From positions 1 through 48,355 of the forward strand of contig JAUXTN010000019.1 in NCBI GenBank assembly GCA_030684355.1: a DNA stretch of 48,355 nucleotides. Direction: 5' to 3'. Both the position numbers and the translations under genes were made by a program. Under the pieces are notes generated by a model, which was not told the DNA's origin, did no database searches, and saw only the letters and a list, made by a program, of their open reading frames with translations. This DNA comes from Pseudomonadota bacterium (lineage in GTDB: Bacteria > Myxococcota_A > UBA796 > SXON01). Positions 1 to 7,737 of the stretch are shown piece after piece; position 1 is the stretch's first letter, and each line of letters begins with the position of its first letter.

Positions 1-945
1 CCGGTCGCGCCGGCCCCGGCCGCTTCGGCCCCGACCGCGCGCACCTCGACGCCCGCCCCCGCGGCGTCGGCGCCGCCCCCGAGCACCCGCGGCACGTCGA
101 GCCCGTCGTCGGCCCCGTCCTCCTCGCGCACGACCTCCGCCTCGGCGAGCCCCCCGGCCGCCGCGACGCCCCCGCGCAGCTCGTCGAGCGCCTCGTCCGC
201 CCCCTCCACGTCGTCCCCGCGCGTCGCCGCGACCAGCGCGCCGGCCGCGTCGTCAAGCCCCTCGCGCACGCCCACGTCCTCCGCGCCGTCGACCACCGCC
301 CGCGCGGAGTCCTCGCGGCCCACCTCCACCTCGTCGCGTACCGCCCCGGCGGCCGCCCCGACGACCTTCGAGGCCCCCGTCGACGTTTCCGTGGAAGAGG
401 CGCCCGTGAGCGACCTCGACCAGTACGTCGACTCCGCGAAGAAGGGCAAGCTCGCGAGCACGGACACGACCGTGCTCGAGATGGTCGACATCTCCGAGCC
501 CAGCTACACGCGGGCCCGGGCGCTCCTCCTCATGAACGCCCAACGCAAGGGCGATGACAAGGCGACGCGCAAGTACCTCGACCAGATCATGTTGCTGCCC
601 GAGAACCAATACAACCCGGTGTACCTGACCGACTACGCGCGGTGGCACGTCAACCACGCGGAGTACGACAAGGCGCTGGAGAAGGCGACCCTCGCGGAGC
701 GCTACTGGGCCCGCATCGCGCCGGAGCTCGTGTTCTCCAAGAAGGCCGAGATCTTCGAGATCCAGGCCGCCGCCTACCAGGGCCGGTTCTACAAGTCGGA
801 CGAGGATCTCGAGCTCCTCTCCAGCGCCATCAAGGGCTGGGAGAAGTACCGCCAGCACGTGTCGACCAAGTCGCGCACCGACCTCCAGAAGCGCGCCGAC
901 GCCGAGCTGGCGCGGCTCCAGGACATCCGGGAGAAGCTCCAGTGA
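1..945 (+). CDS. TPR-like protein with Pro/Ala/Ser/Thr-rich N-terminal part (5' end outside window)
   Basis: The frame is open from the first base of the window to the TGA at 943-945, so the gene most likely begins upstream. The first 130 codons read as a low-complexity Pro/Ala/Ser/Thr segment. An acidic linker follows, then about 180 residues of charged helices with TPR-like spacing (for example the helix around YDKALEKATLAERYW). I do not recognise a named family. The first in-frame start codon is GTG 391, but it has no Shine-Dalgarno sequence, so it is a weaker choice. Low-complexity reading is risky at this GC content, because other frames are open over 1-390 too. The gene overlaps the next one by GTGA, so the two are coupled and form the first visible genes of the operon that leads into the ABC importer. 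Confidence 0.6.
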   Translation, partial: PVAPAPAASAPTARTSTPAPAASAPPPSTRGTSSPSSAPSSSRTTSASASPPAAATPPRSSSSASSAPSTSSPRVAATSAPAASSSPSRTPTSSAPSTTARAESSRPTSTSSRTAPAAAPTTFEAPVDVSVEEAPVSDLDQYVDSAKKGKLASTDTTVLEMVDISEPSYTRARALLLMNAQRKGDDKATRKYLDQIMLLPENQYNPVYLTDYARWHVNHAEYDKALEKATLAERYWARIAPELVFSKKAEIFEIQAAAYQGRFYKSDEDLELLSSAIKGWEKYRQHVSTKSRTDLQKRADAELARLQDIREKLQ

Positions 946-1376
946 AACGCCTCCTCGCTACCGCCGCGCTCGCGCTGGCGCTCCTCCCCGGCACCGCGCA
1001 CGCCGGCAAGCACTTCATCAAGGGCACCGTGCTCGACCGCAACGGCTCCCCCGTGGAGCGCGTGAACGTCACCGTCGCCCCCGGCAACGTCGAGATCATC
1101 ACGGACGAGACCGGCACCTTCCTCGTCGACTACCTGCGCGACGAAGAGGGCAACCGCACCCGGCTCTCGAAGCGCACCGAGTACACGGTCGTCTTCTTCA
1201 AGGTCGGCTACCACGAGGAGAAGGTCACCTTCCTCTACAAGCGCGGCGAGCTTGCATTGGAGACCGTCACCCTGAAGGAGGAGACCATCAAGGTCGACCC
1301 CTCCACCGACAACATCGACCCCTCCACGCTCACCGATCGCCAGCAGGACGCCGGCGGCTCGTACGAGGGCGAATAG
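942..1376 (+). CDS. Secreted protein with carboxypeptidase-regulatory-like domain
   Basis: This 144-residue protein starts at GTG 942, inside the stop codon of the previous gene. It opens with a clear type I signal peptide (MKRLLATAALALALL, cleavage near AHA-GK). Residues about 25-110 look like a carboxypeptidase-D regulatory or CarboxypepD_reg-like beta-sandwich: the stretch IKGTVLDRNGSPVERVNVTV, then a strand with TDETGTFLVDYL, then the VVFFKVGYHEEKVTF strand. Such domains are non-enzymatic modules in envelope proteins. The C-terminal 30 residues are acidic and probably disordered. It is probably periplasmic or outer-membrane associated. The stop TAG overlaps the GTG of the next gene. Its role beside a peptide importer is not known. 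Confidence 0.8.
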   Translation: MKRLLATAALALALLPGTAHAGKHFIKGTVLDRNGSPVERVNVTVAPGNVEIITDETGTFLVDYLRDEEGNRTRLSKRTEYTVVFFKVGYHEEKVTFLYKRGELALETVTLKEETIKVDPSTDNIDPSTLTDRQQDAGGSYEGE

Positions 1377-2560
1377 TGTCGTCGCGCGCGGCGCTGCTCC
1401 CGCTGCTCCTCGGGCACCTCGCGTGTAGCGGGTCGGCCGACGTGAGCACCGCGCCCCCCTCCCCGCTCGACGGGTCGTGGGTCGCCACCGTCGTGCGCGA
1501 GCCCGCGCGGTTCGACGCCCTCATCGGCGCCGCGGACAGCCCCGCGCGCCCCGGCTGGATCGCGCTCCACAAGAACGCCTGGGCCGAGGCCACGACCACC
1601 CCCGGCGCCCCCGCGAAGCGCGCGAACGCCGAGCTGGCGGTGCTCCACGGCGTCCTCGCCGACCTCTCGAACGACGCCTGGCGCTCCCTCGGGACCACCT
1701 GGGAGCAGCGCGGCACCCTCCCGACGGACAGCGTGCTCCCCACCCTCGTGGCCCTCGCCGCGAAGGACGCGGGCGACAGCGTGTCGTGGGCGCGGTGGCA
1801 GAAGGTCCCCCAGCGCGCCGACCCCGCGGTCGACTCGCGCGTCGCCCAGCACGACGCCGTCCGCAAGGGCGAAGCCTCGCTCGTGACCGCCCAGTCGCTC
1901 GGCGGCGTGCCGCTCGTCGAGGAGCCCATCCCCGACGGCCGCCGCACCTTCTGGGACCCCATGATGCACTTCACGCTCGCGCAGGCCTACGGCCGCGAGA
2001 TCGCGGAGGGCTACCCCGCCGATCCGCTGGAGCGCATGCTGTTCTCCGGCATGATCGACCCCGCGGACAGCACGCCGTCCGGCGCGTGGAAGAAGCTCGG
2101 CCTGGCGATGCCCCCGACGGACGACGCCGAGGCCTGCCGCGAGGTCGTGCGCGGCTTCGACCGCCAGCTCGATCCCTGGAAGGTGCAGCTCGCGGCCACC
2201 GCGCCCGAAGCCGGCAAGGCCCTCCTCGGTGACCTCCGGCTCGTCGAGGGCCTCCGTTCCCGCGCGCTCGTCGACTGGGCGGTGGACGCCCTCGGCACCG
2301 ACCAGCCCCGCTGCGCGCTCGCGTTCGCCGAGATGGCGCTCGACCACGAGCACCCGCGCGAGCTCACCCCCCTGAACTCCCCCACGTTGTACGCGGTGAC
2401 CGCCGCCGCCAACCTCCGCACCGGGCGCACCCGCGAAGCGCTCGACGCGCTGCAGGTCCTCGTGGGGCCCTTCCCCGAGACCACGGGCCTCGACGAGACG
2501 GTGGGCGATCTCGCCGTGCTCCAGGGGCTCGATCGTACCGGCGACTCCCGAGAGCAGTGA
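1376..2560 (+). CDS. Exported protein of unknown function, possible lipoprotein
   Basis: This protein has 394 residues and a GTG start overlapping the previous stop (TAGTG). The N-terminus (MSSRAALLPLLLGHLAC) is a hydrophobic export signal with Cys17 in lipobox position. However, the -3 residue is His, so lipidation is uncertain. The rest is alanine-rich and helical, with no motif I can name. The last 100 residues (around LYAVTAAANLRTGRTREALDALQVLVG) look like TPR helices. It ends 37 nt before the importer binding protein and is probably in the same transcript. The function is unknown; a periplasmic or membrane-bound helper of the importer is only a guess from position. Confidence 0.72.
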   Translation: MSSRAALLPLLLGHLACSGSADVSTAPPSPLDGSWVATVVREPARFDALIGAADSPARPGWIALHKNAWAEATTTPGAPAKRANAELAVLHGVLADLSNDAWRSLGTTWEQRGTLPTDSVLPTLVALAAKDAGDSVSWARWQKVPQRADPAVDSRVAQHDAVRKGEASLVTAQSLGGVPLVEEPIPDGRRTFWDPMMHFTLAQAYGREIAEGYPADPLERMLFSGMIDPADSTPSGAWKKLGLAMPPTDDAEACREVVRGFDRQLDPWKVQLAATAPEAGKALLGDLRLVEGLRSRALVDWAVDALGTDQPRCALAFAEMALDHEHPRELTPLNSPTLYAVTAAANLRTGRTREALDALQVLVGPFPETTGLDETVGDLAVLQGLDRTGDSREQ

Positions 2561-2597
2561 TGTTCAATCGCGGGCGAGCCCGCGCCGAGGCTTTGTG

Positions 2598-4106
2598 ATG
2601 ACCCGTTCCTGGATGCTGCTGACCCTCGCGCTCTTCGCGCTCCCCGCCACCGCCGCCAACCTGCGGTACGCGGAGGACCAGGCCCCCGCCATCGTGAACC
2701 CGCTGTTCGGCTCGACCATGGCCGAGGCGCGCGTGAACGAGCTCCTGTTCGACGGGCTCTACACCGACAACCAGGACCTCGCGACCACCCCGGCCCTGGC
2801 GGCGAGCGGCGAGCTCTCCCCCGACAAGACCGAGATGACCATCACGTTGCGGGACGACGTGACCTGGCAGGACGGCAAGCCGTTCGTCGCGAACGACGTC
2901 GTGTTCACCATCCAGGCGATGCAGGACAAGACGACGTTGTCGACGGAGGCCGGCCGCGCCGCCTTCATCAAGACGGCGACCGCGCTCGACGAGCACACCG
3001 TCAAGCTGAAGTTCGCGCGCCCCGAGTCCCGGCCCGAGGACAAGCTCCTCTTCAAGATCCTCCCGGCGCACGCGTTCGCGGGCACGTCGGTCAAGCGCAC
3101 GGACGGCTTCCGCAACAAGCCCGTCGGCACCGGGCCGTGGGAGCTCGTCAAGTACAACGAGGACAACTCCGTCAGCTTCACCACCAACGGGAGCTACCGC
3201 ACGCCGGTCGGGCTCTCCGAGATGACGATGCGGGAGGTCTCCGACAAGAACTACCAGGCGAAGCTCCTCCTCTACGAGAGCCTCGAGGCGCTCGTGCGCG
3301 TCCTCCCGCGGGACCTCGCGATGCTCCAGAACAACCGCAAGGTCGAGCTCTACCCGTACCAGACCAACTCCTGGTGGTACGTCGGCTTCAACGCCACGCA
3401 CGCCCCCTACGACGACGTGAATGTCCGCAAGGCGATGTCCGCCCTGGTCGACGTCCCGAGCCTCCTCGCGCCCGTCGGCACCGGGGACCTGCTCTCCGGC
3501 CCCTTCGTGAAGTCGAGCCCCTACTACAACCACGACGTGAACCCCGTCGCCAACGACGAGAACGCCGCCGAGACCCTGTTCGCGGCCGCCGGGTACACCA
3601 AGGTCGGCGGCGCGTGGAGCAAGGGCGGCAAGCCCCTGACCGTGCGCATCGCCGCGCACCAGTCGCTCGAGAGCGCGCAGGAAGTGGCGATCAACCTGCA
3701 GAGCCAGCTCCAGAGCGCCGGGCTCACCGTGAACGTCGAGTTCCTCGACGACGCCGCGTGGAAGGGCCGGGTCTGGCGCGAGCACGACTTCGACCTCATC
3801 CTCTCCCAGTGGACGTTCGACCGGAACGAGGATGTCCGGGAGCAGTTCCACAGCCAGGGCGCGCGCAACTTCACCGGGTACAAGAACCCCGAGGTCGACG
3901 CCCTCCTCGACAAGGCGCGCGACGCCGCCGACCCCTTCGTCCGCAAGACCGCCCTGCGCGAGGTGCACAAGCGCGTGCACGACGACGCCCCGATGGTCTT
4001 CCTCTGGACGCTCGACAGCTACGCGGCGATGAGCGTCAAGGTCAAGAACGTGGTGATCCACCCGTTCTACTTCTTCACCTTCGCGACTGGCTGGCAGATG
4101 AAGTGA
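2598..4106 (+). CDS. ABC importer periplasmic solute-binding protein, family 5 (DppA/OppA-like)
   Basis: This 502-residue protein has a type I signal peptide (MTRSWMLLTLALFALPATAA) rather than a lipobox. The mature part has the layout of SBP_bac_5 proteins: an N-terminal lobe with NPLFGSTMAEARVNELLFDG, then WQDGKPFVANDVVFTIQAM, then GTGPWELVKYNEDNSVSF. The hinge region FNATHAPYDDVNVRKAMSA and a C-terminal lobe ending near FFTFATGW follow. These proteins bind peptides, or in some subfamilies nickel or sugars; the substrate cannot be read from sequence. I chose ATG 2598 over GTG 2595 because GAGG at 2587-2590 lies 7 nt upstream. The end overlaps the permease start by GTGA, the first of four consecutive overlaps in the importer operon. 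Confidence 0.93.
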   Translation: MTRSWMLLTLALFALPATAANLRYAEDQAPAIVNPLFGSTMAEARVNELLFDGLYTDNQDLATTPALAASGELSPDKTEMTITLRDDVTWQDGKPFVANDVVFTIQAMQDKTTLSTEAGRAAFIKTATALDEHTVKLKFARPESRPEDKLLFKILPAHAFAGTSVKRTDGFRNKPVGTGPWELVKYNEDNSVSFTTNGSYRTPVGLSEMTMREVSDKNYQAKLLLYESLEALVRVLPRDLAMLQNNRKVELYPYQTNSWWYVGFNATHAPYDDVNVRKAMSALVDVPSLLAPVGTGDLLSGPFVKSSPYYNHDVNPVANDENAAETLFAAAGYTKVGGAWSKGGKPLTVRIAAHQSLESAQEVAINLQSQLQSAGLTVNVEFLDDAAWKGRVWREHDFDLILSQWTFDRNEDVREQFHSQGARNFTGYKNPEVDALLDKARDAADPFVRKTALREVHKRVHDDAPMVFLWTLDSYAAMSVKVKNVVIHPFYFFTFATGWQMK

Positions 4107-5113
4107 CGGGACCGGCGCCCGCGCCCGGTCTCGACGAGCCCGAGGTCGTCCTCCCCGTCTCCCGGCGCGGCGCGCGGCTCCTCGGCGCCGTGGCGATGCG
4201 CGTCGCGGCGTTCGTGGCGACGGTCCTCGGCGCGGTGCTGCTGGTCGAGGTGCTCCTGACCCTCGCCCCGGGCGACGCCATCGATCTCCTCCCCAACGGC
4301 GACGAGCTCCGGGTCGGCCTCGCCGCGGAGTGGGGCCTCGACAAGCCGCTGCCGGAGCGGCTCGTGGCGACCCTCGGGCGCATGGCGCGCGGCGATCTCG
4401 GCACCTCGTTGACCTGGCGGCCCGGCGCCTCCGTCGCGGAGCTCGTGGCCGACACCGGCGCCCGCTCCCTCCTCCTCCTCGCGCCCGCCCTCCTCCTCGG
4501 CGTGGCCCTCGCCGTCGCCCTCGGCGCCTGGAGCGCGCGCGGCGGCACCCGGCTGTTGCGGCTCGTCCAGGCCGTCTCCGTCGTCCCGGCCTTCCTCGCC
4601 GCCTACGTGCTCGTGATGGGCATCAACGCCGCCACCTGGGCGCTCATCGAGCGCGGCGCCATCGCCCGCCCGGACTGGTTCGCGCTGCCCGACACCCCGA
4701 GCGCGGTCCGCACCGCCCTCGCCATCGGCGTGCTCGCCGTGGCCTCCGGCGGCCTCACCGAGATGCACGCCGCGTGCGACGCCGAGCTCCGCCGCCTCCG
4801 CGCCGCCCCCTTCGTCGACGCCGCCCGCGCCCGCGGCGCCCCGACCTGGCCCGTCATCCTCCACAACCTCGTGCCGCCCCTGGCCGACATCGCCGCCTCC
4901 CGCGCGGCCTGGCTCCTCGGCAGCCTCGTCGTCGTCGAGAAGCTCCTCCTCTACTCGGGCGCCGGCGCCGCGCTCTGGCAGGCCTGCCGCCTCCGCGACT
5001 ACCCCGTCGCCATCGGCATCACGCTCGTCGCGGCCATCGTCGTCGCGGGGACCCGCCTCGTGGCCGACCTCGTGCGGCTCGCCGTGGACCCCCGGCTCCG
5101 GAGCGCCGGTTGA
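4103..5113 (+). CDS. ABC importer permease, DppB/OppB type
   Basis: This 336-residue inner-membrane permease starts at GTG 4103, inside the stop of the binding-protein gene. A soluble N-terminal stretch of about 30 residues precedes the first transmembrane helix. The LAPGDAIDLLPNGDELRVG loop and the WGLDKPLPERL motif are typical of the B-type permease of family 5 importers. The EAA-like loop that docks onto the ATPases is visible near FVDAARARGAPTWPVI followed by HNLVPPLADI. Further helices follow up to the C-terminus. It forms a heterodimeric channel with the downstream C-type permease. It ends in a TTGA overlap with that gene. Confidence 0.92.
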   Translation: MTGPAPAPGLDEPEVVLPVSRRGARLLGAVAMRVAAFVATVLGAVLLVEVLLTLAPGDAIDLLPNGDELRVGLAAEWGLDKPLPERLVATLGRMARGDLGTSLTWRPGASVAELVADTGARSLLLLAPALLLGVALAVALGAWSARGGTRLLRLVQAVSVVPAFLAAYVLVMGINAATWALIERGAIARPDWFALPDTPSAVRTALAIGVLAVASGGLTEMHAACDAELRRLRAAPFVDAARARGAPTWPVILHNLVPPLADIAASRAAWLLGSLVVVEKLLLYSGAGAALWQACRLRDYPVAIGITLVAAIVVAGTRLVADLVRLAVDPRLRSAG

Positions 5114-5916
5114 GCGCACGCACCGTCGGCCTCGGCCTCGTCGGCGCGCTGATCCTCGCGTGGGTCCTCGCGCTCGTGGCCCCCTACGACATCGTCGCCG
5201 ACGTGAACCCGGCGCGGGCCAGCCTGGGCCCCTCCGGCGCGCACTGGCTCGGCACGGACCACCTCGGCCGCGACGTGGCGTGGCGGCTCCTGCTCGGCAG
5301 CCGCGCCTTCGTGGCGCCGGGGCTCCTCACCGCGGCGATCGCCGGGCTCGTGGGCGGGGCCGCGGGCGCGCTCGCGGGGTGGTTCGGCGGGCCCGTCGCG
5401 GCGCTCGTGCGCTACACGTTCACGGTGGGTGCCTCCGTGCCGCGCTTCGTGCTCGTGCTGCTCGCGGGCGCCATCTTCGGCGCCGACCCCGCCGTGCTCG
5501 CCGTCGCGACCGGCCTCGCGTGCGCCCCCGCCGTCGGCGAGGCCGTGACCTGCCGGTTGGAGGAGCTTCGCCGCGCCGAGTTCGTCCTCGCCCTGCGCGC
5601 CCACGGCGTGCCCGAAGGCCGCATCCTCGGCTACCACCTCCTCTGGGTGAACGCGCGCGGCCTCGTCGCGCGGCAGGTCCTCCAGGCGTTCGGCTTCTTC
5701 CTCGTCGTCGAGACCACCCTGTCCTACCTCGGCGGCTTCGGCGTCCAGGAGCCCACGCCGTCCTGGGGCAACATGCTCGCCTTCGAGTTCGGCATCCCCG
5801 ACGGCAACCTCCTCGCGTGGATGGCCCCCGCCGCCGCGATCTGGGCGGGCATCCTCGGCACCGCCCTGCTCGGCCAGGACCTCGGCCTGCGGGAGGGCGC
5901 GCGTCATGGCCGGTGA
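5110..5916 (+). CDS. ABC importer permease, DppC/OppC type
   Basis: This 268-residue permease is read from TTG 5110, which overlaps the previous stop; the rare start is supported by the coupling and by a hydrophobic helix beginning at once (VGLGLVGALILAWVLALV). The C-type hallmark HWLGTDHLGRDVAWRLLLGSR-like segment is present, with the key residues GTDxxGRD. The EAA-type cytoplasmic loop lies around FVLALRAHGVPEGRI. It pairs with the B-type permease to form the channel. The last 11 nt overlap the ATPase gene that starts at 5906. Confidence 0.92.
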   Translation: MSARTVGLGLVGALILAWVLALVAPYDIVADVNPARASLGPSGAHWLGTDHLGRDVAWRLLLGSRAFVAPGLLTAAIAGLVGGAAGALAGWFGGPVAALVRYTFTVGASVPRFVLVLLAGAIFGADPAVLAVATGLACAPAVGEAVTCRLEELRRAEFVLALRAHGVPEGRILGYHLLWVNARGLVARQVLQAFGFFLVVETTLSYLGGFGVQEPTPSWGNMLAFEFGIPDGNLLAWMAPAAAIWAGILGTALLGQDLGLREGARHGR

Positions 5917-6703
5917 GCGGAGGGCGGACGAGCTCGTCGCCGAGGGGCTGCGCATCGTCGCGGGGGCGCGCACGCTCGTGGAGGACGCCACGCTCCGGGT
6001 CGGCGCCGGCGAGATCGTCGCGCTCGTGGGCTCGTCCGGCTCGGGCAAGACCGTGACCGCGCGCGCCCTGCTCGGCATGGTCCCGTTCGCGCCGGGCCGC
6101 GTCGCCGGCCGCGTCACCCTCACCGTCGACGGGCACACGTCCACCCCCGAGACCGAGGCCGACTTCCGCCCCCTCCGCGGCCGCGCCATCGGGCTCCTCT
6201 GGCAGGACGCCCGCGCCGCCCTCGATCCCCTCCGCACGATCGGCACCCAGGTGCTCGACGCCGCGCGCCTCGCCGGGCCCGTCCCCTCCCGCGACGCCCT
6301 GCTCCTGGCCCCCGACGGCCCGCTCGCCCGCGCCGGCTTCGCCGATCCCGCCCGCGTCGCCCGCCTCCACCCGCACGAGCTCTCCGGGGGCATGGCCCAG
6401 CGCGCCGCCATCGCCGTGGCCCTCGCGCGCAACAGCCGCTTCCTCGTCGCCGACGAGCCCACGACCGGGCTCGATCCCTCCGTCCAGCGCGGCATCCTCG
6501 CGCAGCTCTCGCACCTCGCCGCGGCGGGCATGGGCCTCCTCTTCATCACGCACGACCTCCGCCTGCTCCCCGGCTTCGCGACGCGCGTGGTCGTCATGGA
6601 CCACGGCCGCACCGTCGAGGAGGCCGCCACCACGGCCGGGCTCGCGGGGGCCGGCCGGGCGCTGGTCGAGGCCACGCGCAAGGTGGCAGGGGGGGTGTTG
6701 TGA
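5906..6703 (+). CDS. ABC importer ATPase subunit, DppD/OppD type
   Basis: This is a 265-residue nucleotide-binding subunit. Walker A is GSSGSGKT (residues 42-49). The Q-loop is in LLWQDARAALDPL, the ABC signature is LSGGMAQR (about 158-165), Walker B plus catalytic Glu is FLVADEPTTGLD (about 180-191), and the switch His is in ITHDL. It is shorter than typical OppD proteins (about 320-330 residues), because the C-terminal oligopeptide-transporter extension with its iron-sulfur cysteines is missing. It powers the importer together with the next gene, which starts in a GTGA overlap at 6700. Confidence 0.92.
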   Translation: MAGERRADELVAEGLRIVAGARTLVEDATLRVGAGEIVALVGSSGSGKTVTARALLGMVPFAPGRVAGRVTLTVDGHTSTPETEADFRPLRGRAIGLLWQDARAALDPLRTIGTQVLDAARLAGPVPSRDALLLAPDGPLARAGFADPARVARLHPHELSGGMAQRAAIAVALARNSRFLVADEPTTGLDPSVQRGILAQLSHLAAAGMGLLFITHDLRLLPGFATRVVVMDHGRTVEEAATTAGLAGAGRALVEATRKVAGGVL

Positions 6704-7737
6704 GCGACGACGCTTCCTGGGGCGGGGCGGAGCCCCGCAACGCCCCACACCGCTTAGACCCCAACCGTCCCCGAGGCGGGGCCGGCCGGGGCCCCGGCGG
6801 TGTTCTTGCTGGCGTGGCACCCGCGCCGGCCGGCACGTCGGGCGCCCCGCCGGGGGCGCCCTTGGGTGCCGGCCAGGACGCCCCCGGGCCCCGAGGCGGG
6901 GCCGGCCGGGGCCCCGAACCCCTCCTCCACATCCGCGGCCTCCGCAAGCACTACGGCGGCCGCCTCGGCGGGGCCCCCACGGTCGCGGTGGGCGGTGTCG
7001 ACCTGGACGTGCACCCCGGCGAGGTCGTCGGGCTCATCGGCGAGAGCGGGTGCGGCAAGACGACGCTGGTGCGCGCGGCACTGGGGCTCCTGCGTCGGGA
7101 TGGCGGGACCGTTCGCATCCTCGGGCAGGACCCCCAGGACCTCGGTGGCACCGCGCTCACCGCGCTGCGCCGCCGCGCGCAGCTCCTCCTGCAGGACCCC
7201 GGCGCGTCGCTCAACCCGGGGCTCACGCTGCTGGAGACCGTCGCCGAGTCCGCGCGCGTCCACCGCCGCACGGACCCCCGCTCGGGCGTGCCGACGGAGC
7301 AGCCGGGCGCGGCCCGCGCCGCGCTCGAGCGCCTGGGGCTCGGCCACCGCGCGGGGGCGCTCCCGCACGAGCTCTCCGGCGGCGAGAAGCGCCGCGCGAC
7401 GCTCGCGATGTTGTGGCTCGCGGATCCGCTCCTCACCATCGCGGACGAGCCCACCGCCGGCCTCGACGCCGCGCGCAAGGCGGAGGTGCTCGACCTCCTC
7501 CTGGAGCGCCGCCGGCCCGACACCGGGTTCCTCCTCATCTCCCACGACCTGCCGCTCGTGCTCTACGCGTGCACGCGGGTCCTCGTCATGAGCGGCGGGC
7601 GCCTGGTGGACGGCTTCACCCCCGCCGCGCTCGCCGGCGGCCATCCAGGACAGGAGGGAGGGCTCGACGCCTCTCCCCGCCACCCCCTCACCCGGCGCCT
7701 CCTCTGGGCGGCTGGAATGCTCGCGGAGCCGGCATGA
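6700..7737 (+). CDS. ABC importer ATPase subunit, DppF/OppF type, with in-frame N-terminal repeat insertion
   Basis: This is a 345-residue ATPase. Walker A is GESGCGKTT (residues 114-122), the signature LSGGEKRR lies near residue 226, Walker B is LLTIADEPTAGLD and the switch His is in ISHDL. Normal family members begin the first strand within about 10 residues of the start. Here the equivalent strand, PLLHIRGLRKHYGG, begins only after about 70 residues. The extra part is Gly/Pro/Ala/Arg-rich and is encoded by palindrome-rich DNA with an exact 28-bp direct repeat (see the repeat entry at 6718-6916). No alternative start codon lies between the insert and the ATPase core, so the extension is probably translated. 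The stop overlaps the next ATG (ATGA). Confidence 0.9.
   Translation: MSDDASWGGAEPRNAPHRLDPNRPRGGAGRGPGGVLAGVAPAPAGTSGAPPGAPLGAGQDAPGPRGGAGRGPEPLLHIRGLRKHYGGRLGGAPTVAVGGVDLDVHPGEVVGLIGESGCGKTTLVRAALGLLRRDGGTVRILGQDPQDLGGTALTALRRRAQLLLQDPGASLNPGLTLLETVAESARVHRRTDPRSGVPTEQPGAARAALERLGLGHRAGALPHELSGGEKRRATLAMLWLADPLLTIADEPTAGLDAARKAEVLDLLLERRRPDTGFLLISHDLPLVLYACTRVLVMSGGRLVDGFTPAALAGGHPGQEGGLDASPRHPLTRRLLWAAGMLAEPA
6718..6916. repeat. Palindrome-rich repeat element inserted in frame in the OppF-type gene
   Basis: An identical 28-bp sequence occurs at 6769-6796 and 6889-6916, exactly 120 bp apart. The same block contains two perfect hairpins: GGGGC-GGA-GCCCC at 6724-6736, and a 9-bp stem with a GCCG loop at 6840-6861 (left arm GGGCGCCCC). 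The block interrupts the 5' end of the ATPase gene without shifting its frame. It resembles REP-like or other short interspersed palindromic DNA rather than protein-coding sequence. I saw no insertion-sequence terminal repeats and no target-site duplication that I could define. Confidence 0.65.

Noticed and set aside
1..390. Alternative minus-strand reading over the first 390 bases with Asp/Glu/Val/Ala-rich composition
   Set aside because: It has protein-like composition, but no start, stop or motif in the window, and it would oppose a plus-strand gene running in the same direction as all its neighbours.
2364..4061. Minus-strand open frame of 565 codons
   Set aside because: Opposite the solute-binding protein gene; no motifs, His/Val/Glu/Arg-rich.
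6718..6916. Frameshift or separate small gene before the OppF ATPase
   Set aside because: The frame is continuous from GTG 6700 to the ATPase core, and no alternative start codon lies just before the core.
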